Assembly (NCBI GenBank): GCA_012522955.1 | Contig: JAAYJK010000090.1 | Location: 1-37,987, forward strand | Length of the DNA stretch: 37,987 nucleotides | Source of the DNA: Syntrophomonadaceae bacterium | GTDB lineage: Bacteria > Bacillota > Syntrophomonadia > Syntrophomonadales > Syntrophomonadaceae | Direction: 5' to 3' | Shown: positions 16,645 through 24,454 of the stretch, piece after piece | Numbering within the stretch: position 1 is the first letter of the stretch | Layout: every line of letters starts with the position of its first letter | Notes under the pieces: generated by a model | What the model was told of the DNA's origin: nothing | What the model saw: the letters and a program-made list of their open reading frames with translations, nothing else | The model's database searches: none | Program-made: the position numbers and the translations under genes

Positions 16645-17865
16645 ATGAACAAGATACTGTACTTTGACTGCTTTGCCGGTATCAGTGGTGATATGGTGGT
16701 AGGAGCCCTTTTGGACCTGGGGGCCAAAAAGGCAAAGCTCTGTCAGCATTTATCGGGTCTCAAACTTTCGGGTTATCGGCTGCATATAGAAAAACAGCAG
16801 AAAATGAGCATCTGGGGTACGGATTTTAGGGTAGTGCTGGAGGATGAGCCCCATTCTCACCATCATAACTCCCACAGTCATGGAAGCGGGCCCTCCCATA
16901 GTCATCGGGGACTAAAGGAAATATCCGCCCTGATTGGGGACAGCCTGCTCTCCCCCCAGGTAAAAAGCCGCAGCCTGGATATATTCTCCCGCATAGCCCA
17001 GGCTGAAGCCCGGGTACACGGCATTAGCCCGGAAGAGGTGCATTTCCACGAAGTAGGAGCGGTAGACTCCATTATCGATGTAGTGGCCGCCATGATTTGT
17101 ATAGAAGATATTAATATACAAGAGATATACTCCTCCCCTCTGCATTTGGGGGAAGGCCTGGTCTCCTGTGCCCACGGACTTTTGCCGGTGCCGGCCCCGG
17201 CGGTATTGGAAATACTGCAGGGAGTACCGGTATACACCAACGGTCTGCGCAGCGAATTAACCACCCCCACCGGAGCCGCCATTATAAGTCATTTGGCCAA
17301 AGAATTCGGTCCTTTGCCGGAAATTCAGGTGGAGGCTACAGCTTATGGCCTGGGGGATAAAAATTTGGAAATACCCAATCTCTTGAGGGTTATTAAAGGA
17401 CGCCTGACTCGACGCTCCCCCATGTGGATGATGGAGTGCAATATTGATGATATGAATACCCAATTCTATTCCTATATACTACCCTTATTGATGGAACAGG
17501 GGGCGGTGGATGTCTATTTATCCCCCCTGATTATGAAAAAGAACCGTCCTGGTCACTGCCTGAGCATACTCTGCGATGAGCAGAGCCTGGATAGGCTGGA
17601 GGCAGTATTGTGGCAGGAGACCAGCACCCTGGGGGTACGCAGGTTCAGGGTAGAGAGGCGTATATTGGAGCGGGAACTGCTCCAAGTGCCTACCCGCTGG
17701 GGAATAGTCCCAGTGAAAGCAGCTTATTATCAAGGCCAAAGGCTTAAATGTGCCCCGGAATATGAGGATTTAGCTCGGATCGCCCGGGAACAGCAACTGC
17801 CTTTGCCCCAAATATATAAAGAAGTACAGCTGGATATTGCGCATTGGCTGGCAGAGCAGGGCTAG
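16645..17865 (+). CDS. larC: LarC, nickel-inserting cyclometallase
   Basis: A 406-residue protein that inserts nickel into the pincer cofactor using CTP. It begins YFDCFAGISGDMVVGALLDLG, the family signature. A His-rich stretch (residues 70-87, His-Ser alternation) should bind nickel. PEEVHFHEVGAVDSIIDVV and ELTTPTGAAI follow, and the C-terminal LarC2 part has ECNIDDMN and LGVRR. It is one continuous frame, unlike species in which larC is split into C1 and C2 joined by frameshifting. GAGGAG precedes the ATG. No larA gene is in view. Confidence 0.94.
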   Translation: MNKILYFDCFAGISGDMVVGALLDLGAKKAKLCQHLSGLKLSGYRLHIEKQQKMSIWGTDFRVVLEDEPHSHHHNSHSHGSGPSHSHRGLKEISALIGDSLLSPQVKSRSLDIFSRIAQAEARVHGISPEEVHFHEVGAVDSIIDVVAAMICIEDINIQEIYSSPLHLGEGLVSCAHGLLPVPAPAVLEILQGVPVYTNGLRSELTTPTGAAIISHLAKEFGPLPEIQVEATAYGLGDKNLEIPNLLRVIKGRLTRRSPMWMMECNIDDMNTQFYSYILPLLMEQGAVDVYLSPLIMKKNRPGHCLSILCDEQSLDRLEAVLWQETSTLGVRRFRVERRILERELLQVPTRWGIVPVKAAYYQGQRLKCAPEYEDLARIAREQQLPLPQIYKEVQLDIAHWLAEQG

Positions 17866-18260
17866 GAACTGTCCCAGAAGGATCAGTACCTTGGTCGAGT
17901 CCGTCCCGAGTCCTAGTCCTAATTTTTTTTACAATATCACATAATTGGGGCAGCATTTATCCCACATTTATAGCTTAAATTATTAACATAGTAAGCAAAC
18001 ATAGTAAGTAAATAATTGCTCTTTAAGGAGGTGGGAAAACTATAGCGACAAATTTTTGTTCGGTAATAGGCAGGGAATTGACTCCCCCTGCAGCTGCCAG
18101 AGGAATTCCTTTGACCATAAGCTTTTTCCCCAAATTTTTATAAAGGAATATAATGGCTAGCAGATTTATCGAACAGGATAAATTTGATAAAATATATTTC
18201 AGAGACCCTTCCTCTTAATTAAGTTAAGCTAGAGCATGAACAAATCCAGGAGGACAGACA
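17866..18260. other. Gene-free gap before two-component operon
   Basis: No coding sequence was found in these 395 bases. A strong ribosome binding sequence AAGGAGGTGGG (about 18025-18035) leads only to a four-codon frame (GTG-GGA-AAA-CTA-TAG). The GCAGGG...CCCTGC hairpin at about 18071-18092 lies downstream. AT-rich stretches at 18130-18200 could hold the promoter of the two-component genes, but no convincing -35/-10 pair was seen. Confidence 0.4.
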
Positions 18261-18932
18261 ATGTCTTACAGAATTTACCTGGTAGAAGACGAAGAAAACC
18301 TGAACGAACTCTTATCCTCTTATCTCTCCAAAGAGGGCTGGCAAGTCCAGCCCTTTTTGTCTGGAGAAAAAGCCATGCAGGCCATACCTGAGCGGCCTGA
18401 CTTATGGATTTTGGATATTATGTTGCCCGATATTGACGGTTATCGCTTGCTGCAGTATATCAAGGCCGATGACCCGTCTATACCGGTTATTTATATATCG
18501 GCTCGAGATGCGGAATTGGACCGGGTTTTGGGCCTGGAAATGGGCAGTGATGATTATCTGCCCAAACCCTTTTTGCCCCGGGAGCTGGTGATTAGAACCC
18601 GCAAATTATTGGAGCGGGTATATACTGAACCCCAGTTCGATAGCAACCTGGTAAAAATCGACCCCTACTTAATCGATGAACAGAGGCGGAAAATAATGCA
18701 GGCCGGGTATGAAATCGATCTAACCTCAAAGGAATTCGATTTAATGGTCCTGCTGGCCCGTAATCAGGGACAGGCCTTCTCCCGTGAGCAGGTTTTGGAC
18801 CACGTCTGGGGTACAGATTATGTTGGATCGGATCGGGTGGTAGATGACCTAGTGAGAAGGCTGCGCAAGAAACTGCCCGAATTTAGAGTTGAAACCATAT
18901 ATGGCTATGGTTATCGGTTGGTGAAATCATGA
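18261..18932 (+). CDS. OmpR/PhoB-family response regulator
   Basis: A 223-residue regulator. The receiver domain has the acidic pair Glu9-Asp10, phospho-acceptor Asp52 (ILDIMLPD) and the YLPKPF Lys loop. The C-terminal winged-helix domain (about 128-223) has DLTSKEFDLMVLLARNQGQAFSREQ and VETIYGYGYRLV. AGGAGG lies upstream of the ATG. It overlaps the kinase gene by 4 bases (ATGA), the usual arrangement for a cognate pair. The signal and targets are unknown. Confidence 0.93.
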   Translation: MSYRIYLVEDEENLNELLSSYLSKEGWQVQPFLSGEKAMQAIPERPDLWILDIMLPDIDGYRLLQYIKADDPSIPVIYISARDAELDRVLGLEMGSDDYLPKPFLPRELVIRTRKLLERVYTEPQFDSNLVKIDPYLIDEQRRKIMQAGYEIDLTSKEFDLMVLLARNQGQAFSREQVLDHVWGTDYVGSDRVVDDLVRRLRKKLPEFRVETIYGYGYRLVKS

Positions 18933-20287
18933 AAAACAGCCCCCTGGCTTTCCAAATATGGAGTATATTTGTGATTATAACCATCGGGGTATCCACCTTA
19001 TTTATGCTGCTGGTGCCTTGGGCTTTAAGAGACTTTTTTACCCAGGAGACTTATGCCACCATAAGAGAAGCCCAGGCCACATATATTAGTAATGGCAAAA
19101 TGCTGGACGATATCGAGGATATTGCGGAATGGGATCAGGTACAGCAACAATACCAGACTGTTAAACATATACTATTCTTGCGGGACGGAGATGTGTTAGC
19201 CGGCTCCACCTCCCTGCTCATGTTCAACAACTATAATTTCATACTGGAAGAAGCCCGGGTACAGCAGGTAGCAGCCCAGCAATATGTAAGAACCATCAAT
19301 GGGGAAAAAATGTATTACATTATTCGTCAGGGAGAATTAGCCAGTTTCCCGGTCTATTTGTTTTCTTATACCTGGGAATCCTATCAGAATGATCTGGTAG
19401 AGAGTCTATTTGGCCAATTGCTGTGGTTAATTGCGGTTATCCTGCTCCTAAGCTGGGTCCCATCATTTCTGATGGCCCGCTATATTACCAAACCCATTAT
19501 CAAGATGGAAAACCACGTTCGAGATATAGCCAACCGGAATTGGTATGAATCCATAGACGTAGATCGGGATGACGAAATTGGCAAACTGGGACAGTCTATC
19601 GAGCGGATGAGAAAGCAGCTGGTAGAACAAGAAGATATGCAGCGCAGTTTCCTGCAGCATATATCCCATGAGTTAAAGACCCCGGTTATGGTTATCCGCA
19701 GTTATGCCCAGGCCATTGCCGATGGCATATTTCCTAAAGGAGGCCTGGAAGGATCCATTGAAGTAATAGATAAAGAAGCAGCCCGGATGGAAAAAAGGGT
19801 TAAAGATCTACTGTATTTGACCAAACTGGATTATTTATTTACCAAACGATCTTCAGAAGAAATCATTAAAATAGCAGATCTCATCCAGAATATAGTGGAA
19901 TTATTGCGCTGGCAGCGCCCGGAACTCAACTGGCAGCTGGATATAGCAGAAATAGAATTCAAAGGCAGCCTGGAACAATGGAAAGTAGTCATTGAGAACC
20001 TTCTGGACAATCAAATTCGCTATGCCGAAACCATTATAGTAATAAGGGTGAGCCAGCATTTAGTAAATAAACAACCCCATATGTTTATCCGCATATTCAA
20101 CGATGGTCCTCCCCTGGAAGAAGGTTTAATCGATCGCCTATTTGAAGAATACCAGCAAGGCTTCAAAGGAGAATTCGGCCTGGGCCTGGCCATTGTAAGG
20201 GAAATAGTCGGCTACCACAGCGGTAAAATATGGGTTAGCAACGAAGAAGACGGAGTAGCATTCCACCTGGAAATCCCTATCATCTAG
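18929..20287 (+). CDS. Membrane sensor histidine kinase
   Basis: A 452-residue kinase. Membrane helices lie at about 10-30 and 163-184, enclosing an extracytoplasmic sensor of about 130 residues. A HAMP linker follows (about 185-235), then the H-box HISHELKTPVMVIRSYAQ with His247. The ATPase domain has the N-box NLLDNQIRYA and the G-box FGLGLAIVREIVGYHSGKI. It is a complete kinase, coupled to the preceding regulator gene. The sensor domain has no recognisable ligand motif. Confidence 0.93.
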   Translation: MKNSPLAFQIWSIFVIITIGVSTLFMLLVPWALRDFFTQETYATIREAQATYISNGKMLDDIEDIAEWDQVQQQYQTVKHILFLRDGDVLAGSTSLLMFNNYNFILEEARVQQVAAQQYVRTINGEKMYYIIRQGELASFPVYLFSYTWESYQNDLVESLFGQLLWLIAVILLLSWVPSFLMARYITKPIIKMENHVRDIANRNWYESIDVDRDDEIGKLGQSIERMRKQLVEQEDMQRSFLQHISHELKTPVMVIRSYAQAIADGIFPKGGLEGSIEVIDKEAARMEKRVKDLLYLTKLDYLFTKRSSEEIIKIADLIQNIVELLRWQRPELNWQLDIAEIEFKGSLEQWKVVIENLLDNQIRYAETIIVIRVSQHLVNKQPHMFIRIFNDGPPLEEGLIDRLFEEYQQGFKGEFGLGLAIVREIVGYHSGKIWVSNEEDGVAFHLEIPII

Positions 20288-20520
20288 GCACATGGGGACG
20301 GTTCTCTTGTTCCACCACTTTCACATTTATCCCTTTGATCTGCCAGAACAGAATCGCCCCCTTTCGTCCTTGGGCTTCCTAAGGGTGTTGCAGCCTTAAT
20401 TGTGAAGGTAAGCAGAACATCAGTAGTACTCCAAGGGTGCTACCATGCTACATCAAATTACTCCTGCATATTTATGCATCCACACCAATTGGGCTAGGGT
20501 TTTAAAAGGGAAATCAATAA
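20288..20520. repeat. Gap repeats: GGGGACGGTTCTCTTG unit and ATGCTACATCAAAT element
   Basis: At 20293-20315 GGGGACGGTTCTCTTGTTCC resembles one arm of the palindrome at 34761. From about 20355 to 20520 comes a second long copy of the ATGCTGCATCAAAT family. It shares TTCGTCC..GGGCTTCC, AAGGGTG(C/T)T(A/G)CC, ATGCTACATCAAAT and CATATTTATGCATCCA with the element at 9257-9400. It lacks clean inverted ends and has an extra internal segment. No gene is seen from 20288 to 20884. Confidence 0.6.
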
Positions 20521-20660
20521 TAAAATGGAAACAAAATGCAGCACTCTTACTTCTGGCATAGTATTTGCATTAATAATCTATAGGGGAAAAAGCATACGGA
20601 CCAATATTGCACTACTTTGGTAAATAGCCCGAGCTGACTATATAATAACAGTCAGATATT

Positions 20661-20686
20661 TGACACTATTTCTAGGAATAATGTCA
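20661..20686. promoter_or_regulatory. Imperfect inverted repeat upstream of small Rossmann-like gene
   Basis: TGACACTATT (20661-20670) and AATAATGTCA (20677-20686) match at 9 of 10 positions. It may be an operator, about 200 bases before the gene at 20885. Confidence 0.35.
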
Positions 20687-20696
20687 ACAAATGGGC

Positions 20697-20720
20697 ATAA
20701 AGTGAATGAATTCACTTTAT
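20697..20720. promoter_or_regulatory. Perfect 24-base palindrome
   Basis: ATAAAGTGAAT-GA-ATTCACTTTAT: 11-base arms around GA. It lies 11 bases after the inverted repeat at 20661. It is a plausible dimeric regulator site controlling the gene at 20885, or a transcript hairpin. Confidence 0.5.
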
Positions 20721-20884
20721 TTGCGTCAATTTGGGGCTGAAGCCTCAATGAACTTATAATATCTGGCGAATATAGCTGGAACAATCAAATTTTAGATTTA
20801 ATTGTATTCTGATTATTCCAACTCTAATAAGAAGAACTTTAATTGCTGCAAATGTTTTTAAATGTGTTAGTGGAGGATAAACAG

Positions 20885-21256
20885 ATGATAAAACTTGAGC
20901 CTAATGTATTAATAGTATCCGGTCGCAATAAACGTACGAGCTATAATGTAGCCGCTCAGTATACCAAGCTGGGAGCGGCAGTGATGATAGTAGAATTTAA
21001 CCTGCGGTACAAAAGGCTCGTTATTGAAAATCTTAATGAAAAAGGGGACAAATATGCATCTATTACCCGGGAGGTATGTGATGAACATGAGGCTCAGGAG
21101 GTATTACATAACTACCTGGATGAATGTACCAAATTTGCAGTTGTCATTAATCTGGCTGGCGAAGAAAGCGCTGTAGCCAGCAGATTAACAGAAATGCTAG
21201 ATCCGGAAGGAGGAGTCCTTTACACTGACGTAATGGGCTGCTGCAGTCATTGTTGA
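20885..21256 (+). CDS. Small Rossmann/SDR-like protein with Cys-rich tail
   Basis: A 123-residue protein, MIKLEPNVLIVSGRNKRTSY onwards. The first strand and loop VLIVSGRNKRTSYNVA resemble the nucleotide-binding start of FabI-type short-chain dehydrogenases. The second strand AAVMIVEFN and a FAVVINLAGEES strand resembling the SDR NNAG motif follow. The catalytic Tyr-x3-Lys half is absent, and the protein ends with GCCSHC. GGAGG at 20872-20876 favours ATG 20885 over the TTG at 20843. No continuation is found downstream in any frame. It is either a truncated dehydrogenase or a small protein in its own right, possibly binding metal. Confidence 0.6.
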   Translation: MIKLEPNVLIVSGRNKRTSYNVAAQYTKLGAAVMIVEFNLRYKRLVIENLNEKGDKYASITREVCDEHEAQEVLHNYLDECTKFAVVINLAGEESAVASRLTEMLDPEGGVLYTDVMGCCSHC

Positions 21257-21261
21257 CAACC

Positions 21262-21360
21262 CTAAGACCGGAGACTGGTCTGGCGTTTACCATGCTAAGA
21301 CCGGGGGCACGTTGTTGGTGTTACCATGGTGCATGCTAAGACCCAGGGGACGTTTTGAGA
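21262..21360 (+). repeat. Degenerate tandem CTAAGACC repeats
   Basis: CTAAGACC occurs at 21262, 21295 and 21336. Two longer units, CATGCTAAGACCGGGGGCAC (21291) and CATGCTAAGACCCAGGGGAC (21332), are spaced 41 bases. TACCATG follows or precedes each unit. It lies just after the small Rossmann-like gene. Confidence 0.6.
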
Positions 21361-21387
21361 CCACTGAAAAAGTCTCTTAGTTGTGTC

Positions 21388-21414
21388 ATGCTGAGCATAA
21401 GCGAAGCTTCTTGT
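21388..21414 (+). repeat. TCATGCTGAGC..AGCGAAGC repeat fragment
   Basis: TCATGCTGAGCATAAGCGAA followed by GCTTCTT resembles a dispersed repeat seen across clostridial genomes, and the sequence at 708-741 here. Confidence 0.5.
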
Positions 21415-21483
21415 AACTGCCTTAACACCAATAGTACGTTCACACGAAAATGAACTACCCGCCGACAAATTGGTAGTCATTGC

Positions 21484-21502
21484 GGGCGACCACAGGTCGC
21501 CC
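21484..21502. repeat. REP-like palindrome, GGGCGACC family
   Basis: GGGCGACC-ACA-GGTCGCCC, perfect 8-base arms; CCTACA follows as in other copies. Confidence 0.88.
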
Positions 21503-21521
21503 CTACAGACCTTCACCGTTA

Positions 21522-21600
21522 ATATGGATCTCAGACGGGCATATGTAGGGGCGGTCTTTGACCGCCAGCCCGGCTTAGACCTTGCCATGCTCCCAGCCCC
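21522..21600 (+). repeat. Long REP unit, left copy flanking DUF4349 gene (GGCGGTC copy 5)
   Basis: AATATGGATCTCAGACGGGC leads into TGTAGGGGCGGTC-TTT-GACCGCC (21544-21566), then GCCCGGCTTAGACCTTGCC. A related unit with the same order lies at 22701-22775, on the other side of the lipoprotein gene. Confidence 0.8.
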
Positions 21601-21740
21601 CTTGCCACGTCCCAACCCCTATCTCTCGCCCAGCCGATCCCCCTGATTTGCTCCTGTAAGAACAGGCCCCGTTTTTTCATATAAACTATCAAAGCCATAA
21701 GGTACTGATATAATTGTAGGTATGGAGAAAGGAGGATATT

Positions 21741-22694
21741 ATGAATACTGTTTTCAAAGGGCATGGAAAACCTGCTACTATCATGGTTTTACTTCTGCTT
21801 ATCCTGTTTATTGCTGGCAGCCTGAGTGGTTGCGGAGGGTCCGCTTATAAAGAATCCAGACAGGATATCGCTCAGGAGGCGGCCCCGGAGTATGCCGTTG
21901 GCAATCGTGACAATGCCAGTTACGGGATGCCGGCCGGCCAGGCGGCATACAATGATAAGGTGGGACAGGTTCTGCCTGAAGAAAGAAAAGTCATACAAGA
22001 TGTCCTGCTGGTACTCTCAGTAGGTGATGTGAATCAGGTTATAGACAGGATTATGAAAATTGCGGAAGAGAACCAGGGCTATACGGTGAAAAGCAATTTA
22101 GCCCGGGGCAATGATTGGGTACGAGGGGAAGTTAGTATCAAGGTCCCTTCTTCCCGCTTGAATACGGTGACCGATTCCATAGCGGATTTAGGGGATATCC
22201 GGGACAAAAGCGTATCCACCCAGGATGTGACGGAAGAATATTATGATTCCCAGGTCCGACTAGCAGTGTTAAACAAAAAGGAAGAGCGCTTGCTGGATTT
22301 GATGGACCAGGCCAAAACCATTGAAGAAATAATAAGCGTGGAAAACGAATTAACCCGGGTAAGAACTGACATCGAAGTCTTACAGGGCCGGCTCAAATAC
22401 CTGGACAATGCTACTAGCTACAGTTCCATTTCAGTTTCCCTGAACCAGACCTCAGGCAGCAAAGTAGAGGTGCCCAAAGGGACCCTGGGTAAAGCCTTGC
22501 AATCCTTTATTGATAGCACCAATCACTTAGCTGAGTTCCTAAGCAATTTCTTCATTATGCTCATAGCCATAATACCCTGGGCCTTGCTGCTAGCCTTCAT
22601 CGCCTGGCTCTTATGGATTGGCAAGAAGAAGTATCACTGGGGCTTCAAAAGAAATAAAAAGCGGCCCGACGACCTTCCGCCGGCCAAAGAATAA
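21741..22694 (+). CDS. DUF4349 lipoprotein
   Basis: A 317-residue protein. It has a signal peptide with lipobox LSGC (Cys at about residue 31), then the DUF4349 domain. The domain starts at about residue 83 with RKVIQDVLLVLSVGDVNQVIDRI and includes VSTQDVTEEYYDSQVRLAVL. A coiled-coil hairpin follows, KEERLLDLMDQAKTIEEI to VRTDIEVLQGRLKYL. A C-terminal membrane helix (about 268-293) ends in a Lys-rich tail. It is likely anchored at both ends outside the cell. AAAGGAGGA precedes the ATG. The domain's function is unknown. Direct repeats flank the gene. Confidence 0.88.
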   Translation: MNTVFKGHGKPATIMVLLLLILFIAGSLSGCGGSAYKESRQDIAQEAAPEYAVGNRDNASYGMPAGQAAYNDKVGQVLPEERKVIQDVLLVLSVGDVNQVIDRIMKIAEENQGYTVKSNLARGNDWVRGEVSIKVPSSRLNTVTDSIADLGDIRDKSVSTQDVTEEYYDSQVRLAVLNKKEERLLDLMDQAKTIEEIISVENELTRVRTDIEVLQGRLKYLDNATSYSSISVSLNQTSGSKVEVPKGTLGKALQSFIDSTNHLAEFLSNFFIMLIAIIPWALLLAFIAWLLWIGKKKYHWGFKRNKKRPDDLPPAKE

Positions 22695-22700
22695 GGGTAA

Positions 22701-22775
22701 ATATGGATCTCAGGCGGGTATATATGTAGGGGCGGTCTGTGACCGCCCGCCGGGCTTGGCCTTTGCAACGCCCCA
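22701..22775 (+). repeat. Long REP unit, right copy flanking DUF4349 gene (GGCGGTC copy 6)
   Basis: ATATGGATCTCAGGCGGGTA leads into TGTAGGGGCGGTCTGTGACC and GCC (22725-22749), then GCCGGGCTTGGCCTTTGC. It is in the same order and orientation as the unit at 21522. Confidence 0.82.
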
Positions 22776-22896
22776 ACTCCTTGTCTACTCTCCACCACTT
22801 GCTCGCCCCAAACCCTTCTCCTTAGTTGCCACATTGTTTGTTTTTGTTCATAATGGTAATATCTAGGTAAAGATAAATGGGGGAGGATGGTTCCCG

Positions 22897-24075
22897 ATGA
22901 CGATAAGAGGAAGGACTGCCATCAGCGGTATGGCAGAACTGAAACCGCTTATAGATGCGGGGGGGCGCAGCAGTATGGAACTGTTGGCTGAGGTTGCGGC
23001 TCTGGCCATAGAGGATGCAGGTCTTAAAAAGAGCGATATTGACGGTTTGCTACTGACCCCTCCGGCTGAAGGTAACGGCTTTATGTGGCCAGCCCAGATG
23101 GCGGAATACCTGAAAATGAGTCCCAGCTATATCAATATGGTGGAACTGGGGGGAGCCAGTGCCTGTGCAGCCGCGACCCGGGCGGCATTGGGAGTAGCAG
23201 CCGGCTTATGCAAACACTGTTTGTGCTTGAGTGGAGGCATATGGGATCCCCAGGTTTTTAACGACCAGGAAGGCAAGACCGCCGTCATGTCCAAGGCAGA
23301 AATGGAATATGAGCTGCCTTATGGTCCTATGGGTTTTAACTCCGCTTATGCCTGGATAGCTCAGCGCCACATGTATGAGTTTGGGACCACCCCGGAGCAG
23401 ATGGCCAAAATTGCCGTAGATCAAAGGCAAAACGCCCTGGCCAATCCGGAGGCCCTGTTTAATGAGCAGGCACTAAGCATTGAAGATGTTTTGAATTCCC
23501 CTCTGATTGTAGACCCTATTCACCGCTTGGAAATTGTAAGGCCCTGCAGCGGCGCGGCAGCCGTTATAGTCAGCAGCTCGGAAATAGCGGCCGATATGCC
23601 CCAGCTACCGGTCTTTTTGTTAGGAATGGGAGAAGCCTGCAGCCACAACTCCATTGTATATTCCGATAATATCACCCTTAGCCCGGTTAAAGATTCAGCC
23701 CGGCGGGCTTTTGCTATGGCCGGTCAGGGGCCAGGGGATATGGATCTTCTTTCCCTTTATGATTGTTATCCCATAACCGTAATAATTACTATTGAAGATG
23801 CCGGCTTCTGTCCCAAAGGGGAAGGAGGTGGTTGGGTAGAGAGCAGAGACCTGACTTACCGGGGGCCACTGCCACTCAATACCCATGGGGGCCAGCTTTC
23901 CTTTGGTCAGCCCTCCTATGCCGGAGGCATGTCCCACTTAACGGAAGCGGTCCGGCAGCTAAGAGGCCAGGCCGGCAAGAGGCAGATTAAAAACCATAGG
24001 CTGGCCTTTGTCAACGGCAATGGAGGGGTTATGAGTACCCAATCCAGCCTGATATTGGGGAGGGATAGAGCATGA
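22897..24075 (+). CDS. Thiolase-superfamily protein (SCP2/Ltp2-like), DUF35 partner
   Basis: A 392-residue thiolase-fold protein. VELGGASACAAATRAALGVAAG (about 82-103) takes the place of the nucleophile loop; Cys90 is near but, on an ungapped alignment, two residues off the usual Cys. The C-terminal LNTHGGQLSFGQPSYAGG (from about 327) has Gln338 where thiolases have the catalytic His of GHP. VNGNGG (372-377) lacks the second catalytic Cys. These traits fit SCP2-like thiolases and Ltp2-type aldolases that work with a DUF35 protein, and the DUF35 gene overlaps by 4 bases. Its reaction could be thiolytic or retro-aldol cleavage of a CoA ester. GGGAGGA precedes the ATG. Confidence 0.85.
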   Translation: MTIRGRTAISGMAELKPLIDAGGRSSMELLAEVAALAIEDAGLKKSDIDGLLLTPPAEGNGFMWPAQMAEYLKMSPSYINMVELGGASACAAATRAALGVAAGLCKHCLCLSGGIWDPQVFNDQEGKTAVMSKAEMEYELPYGPMGFNSAYAWIAQRHMYEFGTTPEQMAKIAVDQRQNALANPEALFNEQALSIEDVLNSPLIVDPIHRLEIVRPCSGAAAVIVSSSEIAADMPQLPVFLLGMGEACSHNSIVYSDNITLSPVKDSARRAFAMAGQGPGDMDLLSLYDCYPITVIITIEDAGFCPKGEGGGWVESRDLTYRGPLPLNTHGGQLSFGQPSYAGGMSHLTEAVRQLRGQAGKRQIKNHRLAFVNGNGGVMSTQSSLILGRDRA

Positions 24076-24452
24076 AGGAAAGAGAAAAGGAGAGCATAAA
24101 AGATCAAGAAGATAGGAGTTTGAGCATCCAATACTGCCCGACCTGCGCCCAATATATATTTTACCCCCGGGCCCTATGCCCTCATTGCTGGCAAGGGGTG
24201 CCAGAATGGAAAGAAAGTTCGGGGCGGGGCAAAGTATATACTTATACTGTAGTGAGAAAAAGCTATCTACCGGAATTTGCCTCGCGAGTGCCCTATATCT
24301 ATGCCCTGGTGGAATTGGCTGAAGGCATACGCTTGCCCAGCAATATTATAGATTGCCCGGTGGAGCAGATTAGAATCGGTATGCAGGTAGAATTAGCATG
24401 GGTTCAAGGCGATTTTGGATTTATTCCGGTATTCCGCCGCATAGAAGTATAA
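24072..24452 (+). CDS. DUF35 OB-fold, zinc-ribbon partner of thiolase
   Basis: A 126-residue acyl-CoA-associated protein. The rubredoxin-like zinc ribbon has Cys-x2-Cys (YCPTCAQ) and Cys-x2-Cys (LCPHCW). The OB-fold follows, with GKVYTYTVV and PYIYALVELAEGIRL. In known systems such proteins form a tight complex with a thiolase or aldolase and position its CoA substrate. The ATGA overlap with the thiolase gene supports complex formation. It ends 3 bases from the convergent crotonase gene. Confidence 0.92.
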   Translation: MKEREKESIKDQEDRSLSIQYCPTCAQYIFYPRALCPHCWQGVPEWKESSGRGKVYTYTVVRKSYLPEFASRVPYIYALVELAEGIRLPSNIIDCPVEQIRIGMQVELAWVQGDFGFIPVFRRIEV

Positions 24453-24454
24453 AA

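Noticed and set aside
16645-17865. Programmed frameshift in larC as in Lactobacillus
   Set aside because: The frame is continuous through both LarC halves.
18020-18100. Riboswitch before the two-component operon
   Set aside because: Only two weak hairpins are seen, with no match by eye to cyclic di-GMP, SAM, T-box or other known consensus.
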